This document shows positions 1 to 6,789 of a stretch of DNA of 9,577 bases, piece by piece. A model generated the notes under the pieces. It was not told the origin of the DNA, did no database searches, and saw nothing but the letters and a program-made list of their open reading frames with translations. Where the stretch lies: positions 18,989 through 28,565 of the forward strand of contig DBQG01000002.1 in the NCBI GenBank assembly GCA_002305125.1. Reading direction: 5' to 3'. Each line of letters opens with the position of its first letter. The stretch's first letter is position 1. This DNA is from Patescibacteria group bacterium UBA1400. GTDB lineage: Bacteria > Patescibacteriota > Microgenomatia > UBA1400. Made by a program: the position numbers and the translations under genes.

Positions 1-35
1 CCCCAAAAGCGGCAGTCTATTAAAATTCTTGCCAT
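1..35 (-). CDS. 5' end of a further GT4-type glycosyltransferase (partial)
   Basis: An ATG at 35-33 opens a frame that reads MARILIDCRFWG to the window edge without a stop. This resembles the N-terminus of GT4 glycosyltransferases, where a first beta strand (RILIDxR) is followed by a glycine-containing loop. The two GT4 genes on the right open similarly with MKIGID. The gene lies 96 bases beyond the stop of the preceding GT2 gene on the same strand, so it is plausibly the next member of the cassette. No clear Shine-Dalgarno sequence precedes it; only AAAGAG sits rather far upstream. Only twelve residues are visible, so the family call is an inference from a short motif. Confidence 0.6.
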   Translation of the reverse strand, partial: MARILIDCRFW

Positions 36-131
36 TTTTAAATCTACTCTTTTCTAAACATATTAATAAACAAAAAACTGACCTTTTAAGTTAATTTATC
101 TTTAAAACTTATTCTTTAAATAATCAAATTA
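36..131. other. Intergenic gap, very AT-rich, no clear site
   Basis: This 96-base stretch between the last complete GT2 gene and the partial GT4 gene is the longest non-coding segment in the window. It is almost entirely A and T. A 4-bp AACT/AGTT stem followed by a T run can be drawn on the minus strand at 72-92, but it is too weak to call a terminator. A TATTAA-like -10 can also be picked out, but such matches are expected by chance in this composition. I see no convincing promoter, terminator or RNA. Confidence 0.5.
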
Positions 132-1016
132 TTACTTTTTTACCCTGCTCATTAGAAAAATTCCCAGCAGAATTGGACGCCTTAACCATTTAGGATACTT
201 TTTTAAATAATGCTTGTTGTAAAAAAGCTTCATGGTATCAAAAAAGTAATTACTGGTCTTTTTTTTAATTATTAGCTCTTTTTGGATATTAATTTTACTC
301 AGTTTTTTCTGCCTACCTGACTGTCTTTTTAAATGAATAGCTTTTGTATGCGGATAAAAGTATATTTTATGTCCTTTTTCATTTAAACGGTAACATAAAT
401 CAATATCCTCTCCATACATAAAGTAATCCTCGTCAAAACCGCCGATACTATTAAAAACATCCTTTTTGATCATAAAAAAAGCGCCTGAGATTACCGGAAT
501 TGGGTAAACCTTGTTTAAACCTCTCCAGGTTTGATGATATTGAGAAAAAGCTTTTGATTTGGGAAAAAGTTTTTCCAAGCCGGAAAAATAGGTTAAAGCC
601 GCCCAGGGGGTAGGAAAACCACGGTGACAGGCAGGATCAATCTTACCGTTTGCTAAACTTAAATAACAAGTAGCAGCCGAAGCTTCTTTTTTGTTTTCTA
701 AAAATTTAAACATTTTTTTCAATGTATCAGATTCAAGCCTGGTGTCAGAATTTAAAAATAAAAGGTACTTTCCCTTAGCCTTTTTTACTCCCACATTATT
801 ACCCTTGCTAAAACCCAGATTTTCTTTATTAACAATAACTTTTACCTGAGGATACTTATCCTTAACCATTCTTGAACTATTGTCTTCAGAAGCATTATCA
901 ACCACTATTACTTCTATCTTAAGTCCGTTTAAATCCGAAGCAAAAATAGAAGTTAACAGATTTTGTAAAAGCTTTTTAGTATTATAGTTTAAAATAATTA
1001 TAGAGATATCAATCAT
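132..1016 (-). CDS. GT2 family glycosyltransferase, rhamnosyltransferase-like
   Basis: A 294-residue inverting GT-A glycosyltransferase that probably transfers a nucleotide-activated sugar, perhaps dTDP-rhamnose, to a lipid-linked glycan on the cytoplasmic face. The N-terminal half shows the family hallmarks in order: SIIILNYNT at about 5-13, VVDNASEDNS at 38-47 (nucleotide binding), NLGFSKGNN at 66-74, and LNSD at 88-91, the DXD-equivalent metal site. The acceptor half carries SGAFFMIKKD at about 177-186 and GGFDEDYFMYGEDIDL at 192-207, with the likely catalytic base in the ED pair 203-204. The C-terminal 80 residues are lysine-rich and could contact membrane. The start overlaps the preceding GT4 stop as ATGA and has GGGAG seven bases upstream. 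The layout matches the WbbL group, but sugar specificity cannot be read from sequence. Confidence 0.92.
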   Translation of the reverse strand: MIDISIIILNYNTKKLLQNLLTSIFASDLNGLKIEVIVVDNASEDNSSRMVKDKYPQVKVIVNKENLGFSKGNNVGVKKAKGKYLLFLNSDTRLESDTLKKMFKFLENKKEASAATCYLSLANGKIDPACHRGFPTPWAALTYFSGLEKLFPKSKAFSQYHQTWRGLNKVYPIPVISGAFFMIKKDVFNSIGGFDEDYFMYGEDIDLCYRLNEKGHKIYFYPHTKAIHLKRQSGRQKKLSKINIQKELIIKKKTSNYFFDTMKLFYNKHYLKKYPKWLRRPILLGIFLMSRVKK

Positions 1017-2206
1017 TGTCTTGCTCCCAGCTGCTTGTAGATTATATCAAGATCTTGGGCAATCTTTTTCCAGTTGTATTTTTGCTTAATAACTTTAAAG
1101 GCACTGCTTGCTATTTTTTGAGAAAACACTTCATCTTTTAAAATTTTGACCGCATGCTGAGCCAGCTTTTCTGCGCTTTTGGCTACCAAAACCTGCCTAC
1201 CATCTTCAACCTCTACCCCTTCTACTCCTAAAGGTGTGGCTACAACCGGCAGCTTGCTGGCCATAGCTTCAAGCACTTTATATTTTGTTCCCCTGCCGTT
1301 TCTTATGGGCGCCAAAAGCACCGAAGCATTGCCAAAAGCATTTCTAATATCCTCCACGCTATCATCAACTAAAACGTCTTTTTGTTTGGCCAAACTCTTA
1401 ATCTTGTCAGTAGGGTTCTTACCCACTATCCAAAGCCGGGCATTAGGAACCTGTTTTTTAATTTGAGGCCAGATATTAAAAGTAAGAAACCGAGCTGCAT
1501 CCTTATTGGGCAACCATTTAAAATTACCGACAAATAAAACTGTAGGTATTTTTAATGTTTTTCTTTTAATTGAAGCAAAAAAATCAATATCAACACCATT
1601 GGCAACTACATCAATTGGTTTTTGGTGGGCAGCCTGACTCATAATCTTTTTGTCCTGATTTGACATAGCCACCAATCTATTAGCTTTTTTCCAAAAATAC
1701 TCTTCCCAAAACTTAAGCTTTAAAACATCAAAATACATAAAAGGCTTTAAAAATGACAGTTTAAAATCATCAACATATTTTTTATAAACCAAATATTCAA
1801 TTGTCTGCTCCACCAGCAGGATTGGAATCTTTGTTTTGGGAATATTAGGAGTCATATAAAAGGGCTCTGCATGAATAAGATCATAGTTATTGTTTTTTAA
1901 CTCTCGGGCAATCTTTCTTCTTACCCGCAAAGACATATAAGTGGCTATCATCACAAAAGGAAAAGGAGTAAAGCCGGCCAGAAGAATATTTTTTTTATCC
2001 CAAGCAGGTCTTCTTTTAAAAACAACTATTTTTTTTAAGTACTTCCTAAGCTCAGGCAGATGCTTTCTTTCTTCCTCTTCTCTTATAAAAGAAAATAAGG
2101 TAATTTCATGCTGCTTGGCCAGGTTTTTTAAAAGATTGTAGGTTCTTATCTGACCGCCCGAATACAAAGGAAAGGGCAGATAAGGCGTTAACATTAATAT
2201 TTTCAT
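1013..2206 (-). CDS. GT4 family glycosyltransferase (GRGTK subfamily)
   Basis: A 397-residue retaining GT-B glycosyltransferase. The N-terminal acceptor domain begins MKILMLTPYLPFPLYSGGQ, with the glycine loop at 16-18. The donor domain shows ANGVD at 202-206, LFVGNFKWLPNKDA at about 224-237, and GRGTKYKVLEAMA at 304-316. The first glutamate of the usual E-x7-E motif is absent; the Glu at 313 is kept. The GRGTK variant is typical of the group that includes the PEP-CTERM/exosortase-associated sugar transferases, so the enzyme is probably active. It would act in the cytoplasm on a lipid-linked glycan. Its ATG overlaps the stop of the GT39-like gene as ATGA. No Shine-Dalgarno sequence is visible, so it may depend on coupling. 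Donor and acceptor are unknown. Confidence 0.9.
   Translation of the reverse strand: MKILMLTPYLPFPLYSGGQIRTYNLLKNLAKQHEITLFSFIREEEERKHLPELRKYLKKIVVFKRRPAWDKKNILLAGFTPFPFVMIATYMSLRVRRKIARELKNNNYDLIHAEPFYMTPNIPKTKIPILLVEQTIEYLVYKKYVDDFKLSFLKPFMYFDVLKLKFWEEYFWKKANRLVAMSNQDKKIMSQAAHQKPIDVVANGVDIDFFASIKRKTLKIPTVLFVGNFKWLPNKDAARFLTFNIWPQIKKQVPNARLWIVGKNPTDKIKSLAKQKDVLVDDSVEDIRNAFGNASVLLAPIRNGRGTKYKVLEAMASKLPVVATPLGVEGVEVEDGRQVLVAKSAEKLAQHAVKILKDEVFSQKIASSAFKVIKQKYNWKKIAQDLDIIYKQLGARQ
1024..1028 (-). promoter_or_regulatory. Ribosome binding site for the GT2 gene starting at 1016
   Basis: On the minus strand GGGAG is followed by CAAGACA and the ATG at 1016, a seven-base spacer. It lies inside the 3' end of the preceding GT4 gene, so ribosomes finishing that gene at the ATGA junction can reinitiate here. 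Confidence 0.55.
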
Positions 2207-3654
2207 TGTTCAAAATGACACTCACGAAGATCAGCTATTAAATACTGTTCTGTTTTTTCCAAAACCTGGCAATTTTCGGCAATTGTATTGGTTAAATCAT
2301 CAGTCTTAACAGAAACATAATGAGTAGCTCCATCAGCCATATATTCCTCAAGCTCTTCCATGTTTCTTAAACCAGACCAGCCGTTTCTGTTGGTTTGATA
2401 TAAAAAAGCCGGGTCTCTATCATAGGGGGCAATTACTTTTGCGTCCTGAGGAGTCAGCTTGTCAATTTGCTTTCCAGCGGCAACTATTTCCGGATGATTA
2501 ATATTAAAAAACCCTCTTACCTCATACCAACCAAAAGCCAGCATTAATAAAACAAATGATAGAGCCAAACTAATATTCAACAGTCTGGCTACAAGTCCTT
2601 CTCCTTTTTTTAACAGAAAAACAAAACCTTTAGCCATTAACACTGCACCGATGGGAACAATAGGCATTTGGTAATAATCATGAGTTACATTACCCATGGC
2701 AAAATAACTTATATAAGCAAAAACAGACAGCAGCCACATTAAGAAAAACAGGCCTTCTTTTTTACTTCTTTTAGCAATTACACCTAGCCAGAAAAGAACA
2801 AAACCGCCGGTAGCAAAAATAAGCCTGTTCATCCGGTCAAAGATAATCCAGCGAAAAAAAGCCCCCTTAAATCTGATGTCGGTCGCGTTAATAAGCCACT
2901 CGGAACCAAACATACCTTCTGGATACTGATTTATATGCCAGCGCCAGGCTCCAAGCATAGCCAGAGATATCAATCCCACCAGATACACCTGTGGCTTTAT
3001 AATTGCCTTAAAACTCCATTTTCTTAATACCAGATATAAAATAGGCAGACCTAGAAAAATGGCATAAGGCTTAACCAACATCCCTAAACCCAAACTTAAA
3101 CCGGACAAAAGAGCCCAAAGCCAACTTTCTTTTTCTACCCACAGGGTAACCAAGTATAAAGATAAAACCGAAAAAAAGATAAAGGTGGGATCAGGCATAA
3201 TCACCCGGCCGTAATAAATATTGTAGGGAATAATAGCAAAAAACAAAGCCGAAAGTCCGGCCGTAAGTTTAGAACTATATCTCTTAACTAAAAGATACAA
3301 AAAAACAGCTGTTAAAGATGAAAAAAAGACGCTCACCAGCCTAGCATAAGCTTCGTTAATGGAAAAATTCTTATATACTAACGCTACCACAGCATTATAA
3401 AAAGGAAACTCATTTAAAAAATAGCGGTTGGGGTTGGCAAGATCACCTGGGCTTTGTTTAAAAAAATTGTGAGCCTTAGGATAAAGAAGGTTAAACTCTT
3501 CTTTGGCAAAATTCCTGGCTACTGCAGCTGTATCTGCCTGGCGCCAAGAGTGCCAGTCAGCAACCGGATTATCAATTTTGTAAGTTCTCAATCTAAAGCT
3601 TAAAGCAAAAACTGCAATTAAAAAAATTATTTCTATTAAAACCTTTTTATTCAT
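2203..3654 (-). CDS. Polytopic GT39/PMT-like membrane glycosyltransferase
   Basis: A 483-residue protein with about ten hydrophobic segments and a C-terminal soluble tail, resembling the PMT_2/ArnT-type GT-C enzymes. These transfer a sugar from a polyprenyl-phosphate donor to an acceptor on the outer face. After the first helix (about 5-20) comes the extracytoplasmic loop with DWHSWRQADT at 33-42; its Asp residues are the likely catalytic or metal-contact positions. NEFPFYN at 81-87 and YGRVIMPDP at 148-156 are further conserved loop motifs. The last 92 residues (392-483) form a hydrophilic domain containing YDRDPAFLYQTNRNGW. The ATG overlaps the ligase stop by eight bases, and AAAGGG lies just upstream. 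Similar proteins recur in Patescibacteria as far as I recall. Sugar and acceptor (lipid, polymer or protein) are unknown. Confidence 0.85.
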   Translation of the reverse strand: MNKKVLIEIIFLIAVFALSFRLRTYKIDNPVADWHSWRQADTAAVARNFAKEEFNLLYPKAHNFFKQSPGDLANPNRYFLNEFPFYNAVVALVYKNFSINEAYARLVSVFFSSLTAVFLYLLVKRYSSKLTAGLSALFFAIIPYNIYYGRVIMPDPTFIFFSVLSLYLVTLWVEKESWLWALLSGLSLGLGMLVKPYAIFLGLPILYLVLRKWSFKAIIKPQVYLVGLISLAMLGAWRWHINQYPEGMFGSEWLINATDIRFKGAFFRWIIFDRMNRLIFATGGFVLFWLGVIAKRSKKEGLFFLMWLLSVFAYISYFAMGNVTHDYYQMPIVPIGAVLMAKGFVFLLKKGEGLVARLLNISLALSFVLLMLAFGWYEVRGFFNINHPEIVAAGKQIDKLTPQDAKVIAPYDRDPAFLYQTNRNGWSGLRNMEELEEYMADGATHYVSVKTDDLTNTIAENCQVLEKTEQYLIADLRECHFEQ

Positions 3655-5290
3655 TTAGCCCTTTTGTTTTAACTTTTGTTTTTTCCAAAACAGCCAACAT
3701 CAATCCTGTTAAAGCCCAGAAAATAAAAGCAACTTTGGAAGCCTCAAACACGTCAATATACAAAGCATTGATTAAAAGACCAATAGTAAAAGCAATAAAG
3801 CTGGCTAAAAAGGCGGTAAAAAGCGGATTTTGTTCTTTCCTCAGTCCCTGAAAGCCTTTTTTAAGAACCACAAAAAAGATGGCAAAAAAAGATAAAAATC
3901 CCAAAAGCCCTGTCTCTCCCAATACCCTTAAATAATCATTATCTGTTGACTCTGCTTCTGTAAACTGGCCCACTGATTCTTTGGTTAAAGTAGAGTAGCC
4001 TGAACCCAGTAAAGGATTTTTCTTAAACCCGGCAATAGCTCTGGGCCAGAGAGCATCAAGCCTGATAGCAGTAGAAAGTCCATATTTATAGGCATTATCA
4101 GAAAAAGTCCGCTGTACCGGAACCATTACAGTTGCTGAATCAGTAGCATTTGCTGAAGAGGTGGCAAGTTGTCCTGAAGCCGTAACCTCTTGAAAACCAT
4201 TAGGAATATCCTCATAAACATCGGGCGGAAGAACGCTGCTTGATACTGGTTTTTCCTGAGTAGGTCTTTCATCAGTAGAGTCCATCACCAATTGAATATC
4301 ATGATCTAGGGCAACAAAGTTGGCTGGCGCCGGCTTAAGCGGTTTAAGAAGCTTATCAAGTTTTAGTTTGTCTTTTATCTCAGGCATTTTTAAAAAGTGG
4401 GCAAATCTGTCGGAAAGGTCTCCAAAAAAGACCATTACCCAAATGGTAAAAACAAACACCACTGTCCCCCTTATGCTGCTCCACCAAAAACCTTTTTTAA
4501 AGATAAGAATCAAAAACAAAACAGCCAAAGCAGCCAGATAAGCAAGAAAGGAAGTTCTGGAAGCGGTTAAAATCATCAACCAGTAACCCATTAAAAAGGT
4601 TAAAAGAGTAAAAGCTTTCAAAGCTTTGTTTTTTAAAAGCAGGCTAGCACTTAATAACAAGGGCAAAAAGATAACTAAATAAGCTGCCAGATCATAGTGA
4701 CCGCCAAAAGTAGAAGGAACCCGGGCATGTTCGGTTAAATACAGCTTAACACCCTTAGAAAACTCCCTGTTCATGGTGGAATAAACAGGCCAATACAAAT
4801 ACTTCTGGCCGTAACCGTAAACAGAAACAGCAAAAACAGCCAAAAAGCTTAAGAAAATAATTTTTTTGGCATCTTTAAATCTTCTGACCCCATTATAAAA
4901 AATAAAAAAGATGCTAAAATACTCAATCCTTCTAAACCAGTGGAGAAAAACTTTAGACACATGCCAAATATTTTGCGGCACTGTTTTGGTTATAAAAATG
5001 GCAGACAGGGATGACAAAAGGCCGATGACAATATAGATCACCATAGGCCAAAAAATAGCGCTTTTATAATCAGCTTTTTTCCTTAAAACCTGAATTAAAA
5101 AGATTAAAAATCCCGTCAGAATAAGAAAGTCTTCAACTCTCACCCGGACAATATAACCGGGAATCAACTCCATTAAAGGCAGTTTTGGATACAAAGGAAT
5201 AAAAGCAATTAAAAAAATGCTGAAAATAAAAAGCAGATGGTCGTCAAACCAGTTTAAAAGCTTTTTCATAAGTTTGTCTTTTTTGTTCAT
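3647..5290 (-). CDS. O-antigen ligase/polymerase-type membrane protein (WaaL/Wzy-like)
   Basis: A 547-residue protein with about a dozen hydrophobic segments and one large extracytoplasmic loop near the C-terminus, the architecture of the Wzy_C/WaaL superfamily. Members polymerise repeat units or transfer undecaprenyl-linked glycan to a lipid or protein acceptor. Visible hallmarks are RVPSTFGGHYDLAAYL at about 190-205, the TASRTSF arginine motif at 242-248, NPLLGSGYSTL at 425-435, and DNDYLRVLGETGLLG at 450-464, the last two framing the active loop. The loop (about 291-440) is long and contains a Ser/Thr/Pro/Ala-rich stretch. The start is ambiguous. ATG at 5290 gives a 47-base overlap with the GT2 gene. 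ATG at 5269 gives MKKLLNWFDDHLL and a 26-base overlap. Neither has a Shine-Dalgarno sequence. Ligase, polymerase and protein O-oligosaccharyltransferase roles cannot be separated from sequence alone. Confidence 0.85.
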   Translation of the reverse strand: MNKKDKLMKKLLNWFDDHLLFIFSIFLIAFIPLYPKLPLMELIPGYIVRVRVEDFLILTGFLIFLIQVLRKKADYKSAIFWPMVIYIVIGLLSSLSAIFITKTVPQNIWHVSKVFLHWFRRIEYFSIFFIFYNGVRRFKDAKKIIFLSFLAVFAVSVYGYGQKYLYWPVYSTMNREFSKGVKLYLTEHARVPSTFGGHYDLAAYLVIFLPLLLSASLLLKNKALKAFTLLTFLMGYWLMILTASRTSFLAYLAALAVLFLILIFKKGFWWSSIRGTVVFVFTIWVMVFFGDLSDRFAHFLKMPEIKDKLKLDKLLKPLKPAPANFVALDHDIQLVMDSTDERPTQEKPVSSSVLPPDVYEDIPNGFQEVTASGQLATSSANATDSATVMVPVQRTFSDNAYKYGLSTAIRLDALWPRAIAGFKKNPLLGSGYSTLTKESVGQFTEAESTDNDYLRVLGETGLLGFLSFFAIFFVVLKKGFQGLRKEQNPLFTAFLASFIAFTIGLLINALYIDVFEASKVAFIFWALTGLMLAVLEKTKVKTKGLNE

Positions 5291-6149
5291 CTTTTAGTAT
5301 ACCAAATAATCCTACCCTCAGGAAAGCACCCAGCTTAAGCAAACTTTTTAAAACCTGCAGCTGCCAGGGTTTTTTATGCTTTTGGTAAAGTTTAACTAAT
5401 CCTTTATACTCTCCCAATACTGCTTTTTCAAATCCGTTTTCCGAGCTTTTACCTTTAAGGTGAATTATCTTGGCTTTAGGATAAAAACAAGTCTTAAAAT
5501 TATTTTTTTTAACCCTTAAAAACCACTCCACCTCTTCAGCATACATAAAAAAATCTTCATCAAATCCGCCTGCTTTCTCCAAAACCTGTTTTTCTGTTAG
5601 TAAAAACGCTCCTGTCACCCAGTCAACCTGTCTCTTTTTCCGGTAAAAAGAACTATTTGTTTTCTGATAAGAGTTAACCATGTTTTTTAAGCCAGGCAAA
5701 TCATCTAAAAATAGCATCATTGCCAATACCTGAGGAATGTGGGGCAAAAAACCCACAGAAGGCTGAAGAGTTTTATCCTGATTCAAAAGCCTGCAACCCA
5801 AAACCTGGAATTTTTTGTTTGCTTTTAAGAAAAAGAGGCTTTTTTCAATCGCTTTATCCAAAATAATTGTGTCTGAATTTAAAAAAAGAAGGTATTTGCC
5901 TTTAGCCTCCCCAACTCCCTGATTATTGGCCCTGGCATAACCTAAGTTTTTTTTATTATTGATTACCTTTACTAAAGGAAACCTGGCCCTAACAGCCCCA
6001 ACAGAATTATCCAAAGAAGCATTATCTACCACAATCACTTCAAACTTTAGTGTTTTTGTTTGTCTGTAAATGCTGTCAAGACAGTCAAGTAAAAGCTTTT
6101 GGGTATTATGCTGAGGGATAATTATAGAAAGCTCTGGATTTTTATTCAT
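5244..6149 (-). CDS. GT2 family glycosyltransferase
   Basis: A 301-residue GT-A glycosyltransferase with the same layout as the GT2 gene at 132-1016. In order: SIIIPQHNT at 8-16, VVDNASLDNS at 40-49, NLGYARANN at 68-76, LNSD at 90-93 (metal site), VTGAFLLTEKQ at about 178-188, and GGFDEDFFMYAEEVEW at 194-209. The acidic pair is EE (205-206) rather than the more common ED. I place the start at the ATG at 6149 (MNKNPELSIII), 38 bases after the acyltransferase stop. The frame is open to an ATG at 6275, but that extension would overlap the acyltransferase by 89 bases and has no GT2 similarity. No Shine-Dalgarno sequence is seen before 6149. It probably adds one sugar to the lipid-linked glycan. 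The frame ends in TGA within the ligase coding region. Confidence 0.9.
   Translation of the reverse strand: MNKNPELSIIIPQHNTQKLLLDCLDSIYRQTKTLKFEVIVVDNASLDNSVGAVRARFPLVKVINNKKNLGYARANNQGVGEAKGKYLLFLNSDTIILDKAIEKSLFFLKANKKFQVLGCRLLNQDKTLQPSVGFLPHIPQVLAMMLFLDDLPGLKNMVNSYQKTNSSFYRKKRQVDWVTGAFLLTEKQVLEKAGGFDEDFFMYAEEVEWFLRVKKNNFKTCFYPKAKIIHLKGKSSENGFEKAVLGEYKGLVKLYQKHKKPWQLQVLKSLLKLGAFLRVGLFGILKDEQKRQTYEKAFKLV
5296..5304 (-). promoter_or_regulatory. Possible extended -10 promoter before the ligase gene
   Basis: The minus strand reads TGGTATACT directly before AAAAG and the ATG at 5290. This matches an extended -10 (TGnTATAAT) at all but one position. Initiation about seven bases downstream would fall at or next to the ATG, giving a leaderless or nearly leaderless message, which fits the absence of a Shine-Dalgarno sequence. 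No good -35 is present. The site lies inside the GT2 coding region, encoding Gly-Ile-Leu, so a chance match is quite possible. Confidence 0.25.
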
Positions 6150-6186
6150 CTGGTTTTTAATTAAAAAAGTAAGTTTGACTTTAAAG
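6150..6186. other. Short intergenic gap between acyltransferase and GT2 genes
   Basis: This 37-base AT-rich spacer is one of only two gaps in the cassette. I see no ribosome binding site, hairpin or convincing promoter in it on the minus strand. Confidence 0.5.
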
Positions 6187-6789
6187 CTACTGAAACAATC
6201 TGGCCCTGCCAAGTTTATAATCAAGCTTTTCCACTTTTCTTTTACCGATCTCTTTGGCGGGTATACCGCCGACAATTGTTAAAGAAGGAACGTCTTTGGT
6301 AACTACTGCTCCAGAGGCCACTACCGCCCCCCTGCCAATATGAACACCAGGCAAAATAATAGCCCTGGCGCCAATAAAACAATAATCTTCAATTACAACC
6401 TCTTCTTCAACCGGTCCAAAATCAGGTGCATTAATATTATGCTCACTGTTATAGATTAAAACCTGCGAAGCAATGGCAATGTGGGAACCAATATTAAGCT
6501 TGGCTCTACCGTCTAAAAAGCAATGATCACCGATAATGGTATCACTGCCAATAGTAACATTTTTAGGCTGATAAAATCTGGCAAACATATGAACGGCCGA
6601 GCCTTTGCCGATTTTTACTCCGGCAGCTTTATAAACTGCCAGCCTTAAAAGGTGAGAGGGAACATACCCTGTCCAGCGTAAAATCATCAGCTTAAAATCC
6701 AAACCCCAGTTAAAAATCCTGGCGATACCCTTTTCAAAAACCTGGATTAAAGTTAAACTTTTCCCCATTCTGTCTTTAAATACTGTCAT
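6187..6789 (-). CDS. Left-handed beta-helix (hexapeptide) sugar O-acyltransferase
   Basis: A 200-residue acyltransferase, probably transferring an acetyl group from acetyl-CoA to a hydroxyl of a glycan or sugar precursor in the cytoplasm. Imperfect hexapeptide repeats ([LIV]-G-x4) run from about 57 to 165, for example VKIGKG, VTIGSD, TIIGDH, LNIGSH and VHIGRG. The loop with SEHN carries the presumed catalytic His at 117. The C-terminal signature VVTKDVPSLTIVGGIPAKEIGKR (split here as VVTKDVPSLT and IVGGIPAKEIGKR) is typical of the NodL/WcaF/maltose O-acetyltransferase group. The first 55 residues are a helical, partly hydrophobic and basic extension. The start at 6789 is fixed by AGGAGG six bases upstream and by the ATGA overlap with the preceding GT4 gene. 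Length is normal for the family. The exact substrate is unknown. Confidence 0.92.
   Translation of the reverse strand: MTVFKDRMGKSLTLIQVFEKGIARIFNWGLDFKLMILRWTGYVPSHLLRLAVYKAAGVKIGKGSAVHMFARFYQPKNVTIGSDTIIGDHCFLDGRAKLNIGSHIAIASQVLIYNSEHNINAPDFGPVEEEVVIEDYCFIGARAIILPGVHIGRGAVVASGAVVTKDVPSLTIVGGIPAKEIGKRKVEKLDYKLGRARLFQ

Noticed and set aside
72..92. Hairpin plus T run as a terminator after the GT2 gene at 132
   Set aside because: The stem is only four base pairs with a nine-base loop in very AT-rich sequence, so it is not distinguishable from chance.
1179..1466. Plus-strand open frame of 95 codons
   Set aside because: It lies wholly antisense to conserved GT4 donor-domain codons and has a low-complexity Ser/Thr/Leu composition. 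The same applies to plus-strand frames at 1941-2141, 4320-4541, 6979-7251, 8765-8986 and 9026-9247.
1988..2038. Poly-T tracts of about eight bases as sites of programmed frameshifting
   Set aside because: The frames are intact through the tracts and encode ordinary Lys-Lys codons. Such tracts are scattered through all the genes, as expected in an AT-rich genome.
5255..5265. Repeated AAAAGCTTTT palindromes (also near 966 and 6093)
   Set aside because: They fall in coding sequence for Lys/Leu/Ser-rich segments of unrelated or parallel genes and reflect codon use, not a spaced repeat or binding-site array.
6150..6275. Longer GT2 protein starting at the ATG at 6275
   Set aside because: The extra 42 residues are the acyltransferase 3' end read in another frame. 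They have no GT2 character, and family proteins start near the SIII strand.
5244..6789. Recoded TGA (Gracilibacteria/Absconditabacteria code)
   Set aside because: TGA ends several genes exactly at ATGA junctions where the next gene begins, so it behaves as a normal stop.
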